A stretch of DNA of 5,605 bases from Planctomycetota bacterium (GCA_024278415.1 JAJRTI010000666.1:1-5605); one strand, 5' to 3'. Shown: positions 1-5,605, counted from the stretch's first letter. Program-made: numbers and translations. Notes: generated by a model not told the origin, from the letters alone.

Positions 1-327
1 AGGGTAGCCGAACGGCTTCCGCCAGCGCTCCCCCCCCGCTGGTAGCACGCACGTCAGTGCGTTCCGCTCTGGCGTCTGGGGACCCCGCAACTGCGGGACG
101 ATCCCCCGTCCCCCCTCCCAGGGGGGACCACAGGGGGGTCAGCAGAGGGTAGCCGAACGGCTTCCGCCAGCGCTCCCCCCCCGCTGGTAGCACGCACGTC
201 AGTGCGTTCCGCTCTGGCGTCTGGGGACCCCGCAACTGCGGGACGATTCCCCGTCCCCCCTTCCAGGGGGGACTACAGGGGGGTCAGCAGAGGGTAGCCG
301 AACGGCTTCCGCCCAGGCTCCCCCCCC
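1..327. repeat. 145-bp tandem repeat, two full units plus a partial third
   Basis: Unit 1 is 1-145, unit 2 is 146-290, and a third begins at 291 and matches well to 313, then loosely to about 327. Units 1 and 2 differ at only three positions (103/248, 117/262 and 129/274), each C in unit 1 and T in unit 2. Each unit holds a row of small palindromes: AGCCG-AA-CGGCT near its start, ACGCAC-GTCA-GTGCGT (47-62 and 192-207), CCCGC-AACT-GCGGG (84-97 and 229-242), and an 8-bp GTCCCCCC/GGGGGGAC stem with a TYCCA loop (108-128 and 253-273). No reading frame resembling a known protein was seen. The array may continue left of the window. It looks like an intergenic repeat family with a recent tandem duplication; CRISPR is ruled out by the unit length and lack of spacers. 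Confidence 0.93.
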
Positions 328-353
328 TTCGGTTCCCCTCCTTGAAGGGGGGG
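321..353. repeat. perfect 10-bp inverted repeat (C/G-rich hairpin)
   Basis: CCCCCCCTTC at 321-330 pairs perfectly with GAAGGGGGGG at 344-353 across a 13-nt loop. It lies where the third 145-bp repeat unit stops matching, so it may mark the edge or a variant end of that element. There is no T tract after it, so it is not a typical intrinsic terminator for + strand transcripts. On the - strand the hairpin has no U-rich tail either. Confidence 0.75.
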
Positions 354-372
354 ATTTCGGCTTCCGCATCGC

Positions 373-409
373 GTCCCCGGCGCCAGAGACGCTCTCACGA
401 GCGTGCTAC
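373..409 (-). repeat. diverged inverted copy of part of the 145-bp repeat
   Basis: The reverse complement of 373-409 aligns with 43-82 (and 188-227) of the tandem repeat: GTAGC, then a 16-nt hairpin, then CTCTGGCG and GGGGAC, with a 4-nt indel after the hairpin. The hairpin here is ACGCTC-TCAC-GAGCGT (389-404); read on the - strand it is ACGCTC-GTGA-GAGCGT, against ACGCAC-GTCA-GTGCGT in the tandem units. One stem position differs on both sides, so pairing is kept. It lies in the last part of the gap before the first gene. Confidence 0.75.
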
Positions 410-458
410 AAACGCGCGACCTCCCTGCATAGGCTTGCGGAATGTTGGACTTAGGGCC

Positions 459-1316
459 ATGCTCAACAACACCTATCTCAAGCGCGGGCTCGACGCACTC
501 TGCCGCGCACACACCATGAGCTACTTCGCCGACGGCCACCGCGGCGCGGCCATTGTCTCGGCCTGCTTTCTCGTCCACGAGAACCCCGCCGAAAACGGCG
601 TTGCCGAGATTCTCGCGAGCATGATCGACGCGCACTGGGCGCAGACCGATCTCTGCGCGCCGTTTCCCGACGAGCCGGCGGACGCGGCGCTCCTCGACCG
701 CGTCGTGGCCGTGCTCGACGCCAACATTGGGCTGTATCGAGAAGTCGGCCACAACGCGATCTTCGCGGCGCTCGCGCTCAAGACCTTCGCGCAGCTCCCC
801 GACACAATCACGCCCGCGCGCGTCGACGGCATCTGCAAGCTCATCGAGTGCTTCGACACGCCCGAAGACATCGAGCTGGACGAAACGGATGAGTTCCCGG
901 CCATGGACACGCCGCGAGGGGCAGCGGAATTCATTCTCGCCGAGACGCTCGCCGCGATGGAGCGTTTCCATGGACGAGGCCAAGGCTGGTCGGGGCACAT
1001 GCTCACCTTTGGCCGTTCGCTCATCGACCTCAATCAATGCGGATACGCGGCGCTCGCGAAGAAAGGCCAGCACGCGTTCAAGCAGTACGTGAAACGCGTG
1101 CGCATGGGGCCGCTGGCGCGCGACATCCCGCGGACCGAGCACCCTCGAAGCCAATGCCTCCCGCTCGAACGCGCCTACTGGGACGCGCGCAAGACGAAGG
1201 ACGTTGGCATCGGCCACTGCTTCAAGTATCCTTACGGCTTCTGCGGCCTCCTCGCGCTCGCTCAAGACGACGCACTCAAGCAGCGTTGCTTGGCGGAGGC
1301 GTACCGCGTGCTGTAG
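459..1316 (+). CDS. uncharacterised helical protein with four spaced Gly-His motifs
   Basis: I do not recognise this 285-aa protein. It appears soluble and mostly alpha-helical, with no signal peptide or membrane segment. Four Gly-His pairs recur at residues 26-27, 97-98, 179-180 and 252-253, spaced 71-82 residues apart, and each leads into a hydrophobic, mostly Ala/Leu-rich stretch (GHRGAAIVSACF, GHNAIFAALALKTF, GHMLTFGRSLIDL, GHCFKYPYGFCGLLAL). This suggests internal repetition, perhaps an alpha/alpha toroid or a His-lined metal or cofactor site; that is inference. An acidic stretch lies at about 135-145 and a basic one at 201-215. The frame is open back to an ATG at 342, but that extension would be translated from repeat-derived DNA, gives a low-complexity Arg-rich leader, and is rejected. 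The ATG at 459 has only a weak purine patch (TTAGGG, 451-456) before it. It is followed by a 147-bp gap and then the UroD-like gene on the same strand. Confidence 0.75.
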   Translation: MLNNTYLKRGLDALCRAHTMSYFADGHRGAAIVSACFLVHENPAENGVAEILASMIDAHWAQTDLCAPFPDEPADAALLDRVVAVLDANIGLYREVGHNAIFAALALKTFAQLPDTITPARVDGICKLIECFDTPEDIELDETDEFPAMDTPRGAAEFILAETLAAMERFHGRGQGWSGHMLTFGRSLIDLNQCGYAALAKKGQHAFKQYVKRVRMGPLARDIPRTEHPRSQCLPLERAYWDARKTKDVGIGHCFKYPYGFCGLLALAQDDALKQRCLAEAYRVL

Positions 1317-1330
1317 TCGAGGCCGCGGCC

Positions 1331-1441
1331 GGGGACATGAACCAAGCCGGCGGCTGCAACGAAGTGAAGCCGCCTGCCTAGCGCCAGCCGTATGGGCAAA
1401 GCCCATACGGCGGAAGCGGTCGCGTCCGACTTCGTGTCCCC
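1331..1441. repeat. foldback-rich intergenic element
   Basis: Most of the gap between the first two genes can fold on itself. GGGGACA (1331-1337) is complementary to TGTCCCC (1435-1441). Inside lie a 7-bp stem GGCGGCT/AGCCGCC (1349-1355 with 1368-1374) and a perfect 11-bp stem at 1387-1411. The 10-mer at 1436-1445 is the reverse complement of GTCTGGGGAC at 74-83 in the 145-bp repeat, and GGCGGAAGC (1409-1417) is the reverse complement of GCTTCCGCC at 15-23. This hints that the gap holds a scrambled or distant relative of the same intergenic repeat family. Confidence 0.5.
1387..1411. repeat. perfect 11-bp inverted repeat with AAA loop
   Basis: GCCGTATGGGC (1387-1397), loop AAA, GCCCATACGGC (1401-1411) forms a strong perfect hairpin 76 nt before the UroD-like start. 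No T-rich run follows on either strand, so a canonical intrinsic terminator is not supported. It could be a REP-like element, an operator, or a structure that stabilises or attenuates the transcript. The in-frame ATG at 1392 lies inside its left arm, which argues against using that ATG as the start of the downstream gene. Confidence 0.85.
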
Positions 1442-1451
1442 AGACCTGAAC

Positions 1452-1456
1452 AGGAA
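1452..1456 (+). promoter_or_regulatory. ribosome binding site deciding the UroD-like start
   Basis: AGGAA lies 7 nt before the ATG at 1464. The alternative in-frame ATG at 1392 lies within a hairpin arm and has no comparable purine run, so 1464 is preferred. Confidence 0.7.
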
Positions 1457-1463
1457 CCCACTC

Positions 1464-2465
1464 ATGACCCACAAAGAACGCGTCATCGCATCCCTCGAAC
1501 ACCGCCAGCCTGACAAGACCCCTTGGAACGTTGGCTTCACGCAGAAGGCCCACGCCAAGATGGTCGAGTTCTATGGCGATCCCAACTTCCACACGCAGCT
1601 CGGCAACCACCTCGTGGGCCTCCAACCCCTGCTGCCCGGCGCGTGGACCGACGATGGCAACTTCTTCACCGACGAATTCGGCGTCACCTGGAACCGCACG
1701 GTCGACAAGGACATTGGCAATCCCGATGGCTGCACGGTCGACGAGAACAACGTGGACGACTACGAGTTTCCGGACCCGCACGACCCGCGGCGCTACGAGC
1801 GGTTCCAGGAGGTCATCGACGCGAACCCGGACCAATTCATCATCGCCAACCTTGGCTTCTCGCTCTTCGAGCGCGCGTGGACGCTTGTGGGCATGGCCAA
1901 ACTGCTCATGGACATGGTCGAGCGGCCGGAGTTCGTCGAGAAACTCCTCGACAAGATCCTCGCGTTCAACCTCGGCATCATCGAAGAGTGCTGCAAGTTC
2001 CCGGTCGACGCCATGCAGTTCGGCGACGACTGGGGCCAGCAGCAGGGCCTCATCATGGGCCCCGTGCTGTGGCGCCAATTCATCAAGCCCCGCATCCGTG
2101 AAATGTACGCCGCAGTCAAGTCGACTAACAAGTTCGTCATCATCCACTCATGTGGCGATGTCAAGCTGGTCTTCCCCGACCTCATCGAGTGTGGGCTCGA
2201 CTGCTTCAATCCGTTCCAGCCGGAGGTCATGGACGTGTGCGAGATGAAGCGCCAATTCGGCGACCGCCTCAGCTTTTTTGGCGGCATCAGCACGCAGCAG
2301 ACCCTCCCCTATGGCACGGTCGACGACGTGCGCGCCGAGGTCCAGCGCAACATCGAAGTCATCGGCAAGGACGGCGGATACATCGCCGCACCCGCGCACG
2401 CGATCCCCGGCGACGCGCCGCCGGAGAACATCCACGCGATGCTGGAAGTGCTGCGCGGGCAATGA
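1464..2465 (+). CDS. uroporphyrinogen decarboxylase-like (URO-D/MtaA superfamily) protein
   Basis: This 333-aa protein belongs to the URO-D superfamily (PF01208 type), a TIM-barrel fold covering both heme-pathway HemE and cobamide-dependent methyltransferases such as MtaA/MtbA. The N-terminal RQPDKTP (14-20), FGDDWG (186-191), the MGPVLWRQFIKPR segment (198-210), HSCGD (228-232) and FGGISTQQTLPYGT (272-285) are typical of the methyltransferase-like branch. The Arg-rich substrate motif of true HemE (RQAGR type) is not seen, so a role in heme synthesis is unlikely. H228 and C230 match the first two zinc ligands of MtaA/MtbA-type enzymes; where those usually have a second Cys near the C-terminus, this protein has H312 in APAHAIPGD. 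Methyl transfer or demethylation with a corrinoid partner is therefore plausible, but no corrinoid protein or activator is encoded here and the substrate is unknown. Length is normal for the family. The upstream 24-residue extension from 1392 is rejected because it runs through an inverted repeat. Confidence 0.9.
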   Translation: MTHKERVIASLEHRQPDKTPWNVGFTQKAHAKMVEFYGDPNFHTQLGNHLVGLQPLLPGAWTDDGNFFTDEFGVTWNRTVDKDIGNPDGCTVDENNVDDYEFPDPHDPRRYERFQEVIDANPDQFIIANLGFSLFERAWTLVGMAKLLMDMVERPEFVEKLLDKILAFNLGIIEECCKFPVDAMQFGDDWGQQQGLIMGPVLWRQFIKPRIREMYAAVKSTNKFVIIHSCGDVKLVFPDLIECGLDCFNPFQPEVMDVCEMKRQFGDRLSFFGGISTQQTLPYGTVDDVRAEVQRNIEVIGKDGGYIAAPAHAIPGDAPPENIHAMLEVLRGQ

Positions 2466-2494
2466 AGGGGAGACGAATGACCAGTGACCAGTGA
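2465..2494 (+). promoter_or_regulatory. strong Shine-Dalgarno with possible 5-codon minileader
   Basis: AAGGGGAG (2465-2472) is the best Shine-Dalgarno sequence in the window, but it is about 46 nt before the pyruvate kinase ATG. The nearest ATG, at 2477, is ideally placed and would encode only MTSDQ before a TGA at 2492-2494, made of the heptamer repeat. Either the repeat has pushed the ribosome site away from its gene, or a tiny leader is translated before pyruvate kinase. Which of these holds cannot be decided from sequence alone. Confidence 0.45.
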
Positions 2495-2505
2495 CCAGTG
2501 ACCAA
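2478..2505 (+). repeat. TGACCAG heptanucleotide tandem repeat
   Basis: Three perfect TGACCAG units (2478-2484, 2485-2491, 2492-2498) are followed by TGACCAA (2499-2505). The block fills the middle of the 53-bp gap before pyruvate kinase. Similar TGACCAG runs recur between genes in some bacterial genomes and often show up as spurious peptides such as WSLVTGHWSLVTG when read on the opposite strand; that is recollection and has not been checked here. Copy number could vary between strains by slippage. Confidence 0.9.
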
Positions 2506-2518
2506 TAACGACTAAACC

Positions 2519-3934
2519 ATGGCAAGAACCAAAATCGTCGCCACCGCCGGCCCAGCCTGCGAAGACCCAAGCGTGCTCGAAGCTATGATCCACGCGGGCG
2601 TGGACGTGATCCGCGTCAACATGTCCCACGGCACGCACGAGCAGCACGCGGAGACGATCCGCCGCGTGCGAGCGGTCGCGTCGCAACTCGAACGGCCGGT
2701 CGCGATCCTCATGGACCTCTGCGGCCCCAAGATTCGCACGGGCAAGCTCAAAGCCGGCGAGCCGATCACGCTCGAAGCTGGCAAGCGCGTCACCATCACG
2801 GCCGAGGACGTGCTCGGCACGGCCGAGCGCATCGCGACCACCTACGCCCCGCTCCCCAACGACGTGCGCCCCGGCGACTCTATTCTGCTCGCGGATGGGG
2901 CCATCGAGTTGCGCGTGCTCGACCGCACGAAGACCGACGTAACTTGCGAGGTCGTGTTCGGCGGCGAACTGGGCGAGCACAAGGGCATCAACCTGCCGGG
3001 CGTCGCGCTGAGCACGCCGTGCATGACCCCGAAGGACTACGACGACCTCCACTTCGGCCTTGACCAAGGCGTCGACTTCGTCGCGCTCTCGTTCGTGCGC
3101 AAGGCCGCCGACGTGAATACGCTCGTGCACGAAATGGAGCGCCTGAGCCAGCGCAAGCCCGTCATTTCCAAGATCGAAAAGCCCCAAGCGCTCGACAATC
3201 TCGATGCGATCCTCGCCGCGACGGACGGCGTCATGGTCGCGCGCGGCGACCTCGGCGTGGAGCTGTCGCCGGAGAAAGTGCCGACCGCGCAGAAGCGCAT
3301 CATTCACGAAGCCAACGCGCGCGGCAAGCCGGTCATCACCGCGACGCAGATGCTGGAGTCCATGATGGACTCCCCGCGGCCGACGCGCGCCGAGGCATCG
3401 GACGTGGCCAACGCGATCATCGACGGCACGGACGCGGTCATGCTCTCGGGCGAGACTGCGGTGGGCAAGTATCCTGCGCGATGCGTGGCGATGATGGAGC
3501 GCATCGCGAACGAGATCGAAGGCTCCGGCGCGGCATGGGCCGCGGCGGTTCCATCCGAGCGAGCGGCAGGCACCTTGGACCACGCGTGCGTCTCGGCCGC
3601 GTGCGCGGCCGCGCGGGACATCCAGGCCGCGGCGATCGTGGTTTTCACAATCTCCGGCCACACCGCGGACCTCGTCTCGCAGATGCGGCCCCAATCGCCC
3701 ATCGTGGCGTTCACGCCCGAAGAAGCCACGTACCGGCGGCTCGCGTTGCGCTGGGGCGTGCGGCCGTTCATGATCGAGATGGGCGAGAACACGGACGAAC
3801 TGATCCGGGACGGCGAGCGCAAGCTCATGGCGCTCGGCTTCGCCCAGCCGGGGCAAACCGTCGTGTGCGTCGCCGGCACGACCCCCCACCGCGGGGCCAC
3901 GAACATGCTCAAGATCGACACGCTTTCCCGATGA
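2519..3934 (+). CDS. pyruvate kinase
   Basis: This 471-aa cytosolic enzyme converts phosphoenolpyruvate and ADP to pyruvate and ATP, the last step of glycolysis. The A domain starts at once with RTKIVATAGP and carries the substrate Arg in RVNMSHG (R32, with N34 and S36). The B-domain lid spans about 72-168. The active site is complete: SKIEKPQALDN with K218 and the metal ligand E220, ARGDLGVE with D244, and TATQMLESMMDSPRPTRAE with T276. The C-terminal domain (about 350-471) is present, so the length is normal. In the motif usually written GPEIRTG this protein has GPKIRTG (K71), with Leu two residues after the Asp block start (L67); Lys here is known to substitute for the K+ ion, so a K+-independent enzyme is predicted. 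C68 at the adjacent position is unusual. No good ribosome site lies just before the ATG; see the displaced one at 2465-2472. The stop overlaps the next gene by 4 bp. Confidence 0.97.
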   Translation: MARTKIVATAGPACEDPSVLEAMIHAGVDVIRVNMSHGTHEQHAETIRRVRAVASQLERPVAILMDLCGPKIRTGKLKAGEPITLEAGKRVTITAEDVLGTAERIATTYAPLPNDVRPGDSILLADGAIELRVLDRTKTDVTCEVVFGGELGEHKGINLPGVALSTPCMTPKDYDDLHFGLDQGVDFVALSFVRKAADVNTLVHEMERLSQRKPVISKIEKPQALDNLDAILAATDGVMVARGDLGVELSPEKVPTAQKRIIHEANARGKPVITATQMLESMMDSPRPTRAEASDVANAIIDGTDAVMLSGETAVGKYPARCVAMMERIANEIEGSGAAWAAAVPSERAAGTLDHACVSAACAAARDIQAAAIVVFTISGHTADLVSQMRPQSPIVAFTPEEATYRRLALRWGVRPFMIEMGENTDELIRDGERKLMALGFAQPGQTVVCVAGTTPHRGATNMLKIDTLSR

Positions 3935-5121
3935 CCGACGACGCCTCACCATCGCCCGCGCCGGCCTCGGACCGCCGCGCCAATCTGCTCTTCGTCGGCG
4001 CGTTCGTCATGGAGATCTCCGGGGGCATCGCGATCACCGCGCTGCCGCTCCTCGCCATCAAGTTTGGCGCGAGCGAGTCGCAGCTCGGCGCGCTCGCGGC
4101 CGCGCAGCGCGTGCCGTACATCATCCTCTGTGTGCTTTTCGGGGCGCTCTCCGATCGTTCCGGCCCCAAGGTGCTCGCAACGCTTGCGGCGTGCGTGCTG
4201 GCCGGGATCTACTGCAACTACCCGCTCGCGACGAGCGTGGCCAACCTCATCTGCCTCGTGCCCGTCACCGCGGTCGGCGTGGCTCTCTTCTGGCCGCCGG
4301 TGCAGGCTTGGGTGCGCGAGTTGCCGACCGCGTCCATGGGCAAGCGCGCCACGCGCTTCAACATGGCGTGGAGCCTCGGCAGCACGATTGGCTTCCTCAT
4401 CGGCGGGTTCATCGCGGAGCGCGACGAGCGCCTGCCGTTCTGGGTCTGCGCGGGGCTCATGCTTGTGCTCCTGGTGCTGGTCCGCGCGACGCCTGGCGGC
4501 TCCAAGCCCAGCAAGCGCCGCGCGGCGGCCGCCCGCGGCGGCGCCCACATCCCCACTCACCCGCTCAACGACGCGTTCCTCTATGCGAGTTGGGTCGCCA
4601 ACTTCGCGGCCTTCGGCTCGATGGGCGTGATCTTCTTCATCTTGCCAAAGCTGCTCAAGGAGCTGGATTACTCGAACTGGTTCTTCGGGGTGCTGCTGTT
4701 CAGCAACGGCCTTAGCCGCACGTTCACCTTCTTCCTTATGGGCCAGACCGAACGCTGGCACTATCGGCTGCGGCATGTGATCGCGGCGCAGTGCGCGAGT
4801 GCGCTCGGCATGTTGCTCATCGCCGCGTCGCGGCACTGGGCCGTGCTGCTCCTCGGCGTGGCCGCGGCGGGCCATGCCTGCGGCGTGTGCTACGGCGCGA
4901 GCCTCACGTACTGTTTGCGCAGCGCGGGGAATGTGGGCCGGCGGGCCGGCCTGCACGAGTCCATCCTCATCATGGGCTCGGTGTCCGGGGCCTCCGTGGG
5001 CGGCTACTGCGCACAGTATTACGGAGCGGAAACGCCCTATCTCATTAGCGCGGCCGCGCTCGCTCTGGCCGTGGCAATACAGGGCGCTATGATCGCCAGA
5101 GCCAGGGCCAGGCGCACTTGA
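3931..5121 (+). CDS. MFS transporter, 12 predicted TM segments, substrate unknown
   Basis: This is a 396-aa inner-membrane secondary transporter of the major facilitator superfamily. The loop between TM2 and TM3 carries the classic motif GALSDRSGPK (71-80). Hydrophobic segments lie at about 18-42, 52-75, 80-98, 102-124, 142-163, 169-186, then a basic cytoplasmic loop (KPSKRRAAAARGG, 192-204), then about 214-240, 248-270, 280-300, 303-325, 339-365 and 367-390, giving a 6+6 layout. The N-terminus is short, polar and Pro/Ser/Ala-rich, and the tail ends ARARARRT. The ATG overlaps the pyruvate kinase TGA (ATGA), so the two are probably translated in a coupled way. The same frame is open further upstream inside pyruvate kinase, but the hydrophobic protein begins only here. 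The substrate cannot be assigned; a sugar, an organic acid or a drug are all possible. Confidence 0.9.
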   Translation: MTDDASPSPAPASDRRANLLFVGAFVMEISGGIAITALPLLAIKFGASESQLGALAAAQRVPYIILCVLFGALSDRSGPKVLATLAACVLAGIYCNYPLATSVANLICLVPVTAVGVALFWPPVQAWVRELPTASMGKRATRFNMAWSLGSTIGFLIGGFIAERDERLPFWVCAGLMLVLLVLVRATPGGSKPSKRRAAAARGGAHIPTHPLNDAFLYASWVANFAAFGSMGVIFFILPKLLKELDYSNWFFGVLLFSNGLSRTFTFFLMGQTERWHYRLRHVIAAQCASALGMLLIAASRHWAVLLLGVAAAGHACGVCYGASLTYCLRSAGNVGRRAGLHESILIMGSVSGASVGGYCAQYYGAETPYLISAAALALAVAIQGAMIARARARRT

Positions 5122-5165
5122 CCCTGCCGCGGCCGTGGCCTACCATGAGCCGGCGCACACGTAAG

Positions 5166-5267
5166 AAACGCAAAGACACAGAGACGCGAAGCCGCAAAGG
5201 AAGCCCAATAGGGAACAGAGCCCTCGCCTCTCTCGTTGCGTCTCTGCGCCTTCGCGCCTTTGCGTTG
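5166..5267. repeat. imperfect inverted repeat of the AACGCAAAG type
   Basis: AACGCAAAG (5167-5175) pairs perfectly with CTTTGCGTT (5258-5266), and the inner arms (to about 5200 and from about 5234) share reordered blocks such as CAGAGACGC, GCGAAG and CGCAAAGG. The whole makes a long imperfect foldback of about 100 bp with a central segment near 5201-5233. Purine-rich strings of this kind recur between genes in some bacterial genomes and yield spurious peptides like RQRKGAKAQRRNE when read on the - strand. It nearly fills the gap between the transporter and folK. Bases 5122-5165 show nothing further that I can support. Confidence 0.8.
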
Positions 5268-5281
5268 CCTCCGCTTCTCCC

Positions 5282-5605
5282 ATGACCACAGCCTACATCG
5301 CATTCGGCAGCAACCTTGGCGATCGCGAAGGAAGCATTCGCGCAGCCGTAGTGGAACTGGAGGCGCATCCTCAGGTCATGTCTGTGCGTCTGTCGTCGCT
5401 CTACGAAACTCCGCCGGTGGGTCCGCCCCAGCCGAACTACCTCAACGCGGTCGCGGCTGTTGAGACAACACTGTCCCCACGCGACTTGCTCGCGCTCTGC
5501 CAGCGCATCGAGGACGCCCTGGGCCGCGTCCGGACGGTCAAGTGGGGTCCGCGAACAATTGACCTGGACATCGTCCTTTATGGCGATGAGGTCATCGATG
5601 AACCG
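5282..5605 (+). CDS. folK: HPPK, folate biosynthesis (partial, cut by window end)
   Basis: The first 108 residues of 2-amino-4-hydroxy-6-hydroxymethyldihydropteridine pyrophosphokinase are present; the family is about 160 aa, so roughly the last third lies beyond the window. The enzyme moves pyrophosphate from ATP to the pterin, making the substrate of dihydropteroate synthase. AYIAFGSNLGDR (4-15), SSLYETPPVG (38-47), QPNYLNAV (50-57) and the signature WGPRTIDLDIVLYG (88-101) are all in place, with the two Mg-binding Asp residues D94 and D96. The ATG at 5282 has a pyrimidine-rich stretch before it and no Shine-Dalgarno, but the beta strand TAYIAFGSN begins straight after it, as in the family. 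Third codon positions look less GC-rich than in the upstream genes (several GCA, GTA, ACA, CTT, CGT codons). It is probably the start of a separate unit. Confidence 0.96.
   Translation, partial: MTTAYIAFGSNLGDREGSIRAAVVELEAHPQVMSVRLSSLYETPPVGPPQPNYLNAVAAVETTLSPRDLLALCQRIEDALGRVRTVKWGPRTIDLDIVLYGDEVIDEP

Noticed and set aside
1..313. CRISPR array
   Set aside because: Units are 145 bp and directly abutting, with no short repeat and unique spacer pattern.
342..458. 39-residue N-terminal extension of the first gene
   Set aside because: It would be translated from the hairpin and the inverted repeat copy and is Arg/Ser-rich without family character.
1387..1411. Intrinsic terminator of the first gene
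   Set aside because: The stem is strong but no T-rich tract follows on either strand.
273..2147. 624-codon open frame on the - strand across the first two genes
   Set aside because: It is Arg/Glu/Val-rich with no domain, and its reading frame mirrors the GC-rich third positions of two convincing + strand genes, one of a known family.
1464..2465. Heme-pathway HemE
   Set aside because: The Arg-rich substrate motif of true uroporphyrinogen decarboxylase is not seen and the HSCG metal-type motif points to the methyltransferase-like branch.
3481..3930. Upstream extension of the MFS reading frame inside pyruvate kinase
   Set aside because: The added sequence is Arg/Gly/His-rich, out of frame with pyruvate kinase and unlike any MFS N-terminus; the ATGA overlap gives the natural start.
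2309..3952. 547-codon open frame on the - strand opposite pyruvate kinase
   Set aside because: Low-complexity Arg/Asp/His/Val composition and complete overlap with a certain pyruvate kinase; part of it is translated heptamer repeat.
3946..4956. 336-codon open frame on the - strand opposite the MFS gene
   Set aside because: Arg/Ala/Glu-rich shadow of a transporter with a clear motif and TM pattern.

Overview
The window reads as a stretch of a high-GC bacterial chromosome. Five genes all lie on the + strand and are separated by short gaps filled with repeats. The strong preference for G or C at third codon positions, a UroD-like methyltransferase-family protein, and intergenic repeats of the TGACCAG-heptamer and AACGCAAAG type would fit a Hydrogenedentota, Planctomycetota or other PVC-like lineage. 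That placement is an inference from style; there is no rRNA or other taxonomic marker here.

Layout. Bases 1-458 hold no convincing gene. They contain two complete 145-bp tandem repeat units, the start of a third, a strong C/G hairpin, and a diverged inverted copy of part of the repeat. Next comes an unrecognised 285-aa protein (459-1316) with four regularly spaced Gly-His motifs. A 147-bp gap follows that is rich in foldback structure, including a perfect 11-bp inverted repeat. It leads into a uroporphyrinogen-decarboxylase-like protein (1464-2465) with a plausible His/Cys/His metal site. A 53-bp gap with a heptanucleotide tandem repeat precedes a complete pyruvate kinase (2519-3934). The pyruvate kinase stop overlaps the start of a 12-TM MFS transporter (3931-5121) as ATGA. 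A gap of about 160 bp with an imperfect inverted repeat leads to the first two thirds of folK (5282 to the window edge).

How the genes relate. Only pyruvate kinase and the MFS transporter have a clear physical link, a 4-bp overlap that suggests translational coupling. Pyruvate kinase makes ATP and pyruvate in glycolysis, and the MFS protein may move a related metabolite, but its substrate cannot be read from the sequence. The UroD-like protein could be co-transcribed with them across the 53-bp gap. FolK belongs to folate synthesis and probably starts a separate unit.

I see no defence, CRISPR, phage, secretion or biosynthetic cluster. The items most worth a second look are the repeat family with a compensatory stem change between diverged copies, the Gly-His protein, the lysine at the K+-substituting position of pyruvate kinase, and the heptamer repeat lying between a strong Shine-Dalgarno sequence and the pyruvate kinase start.
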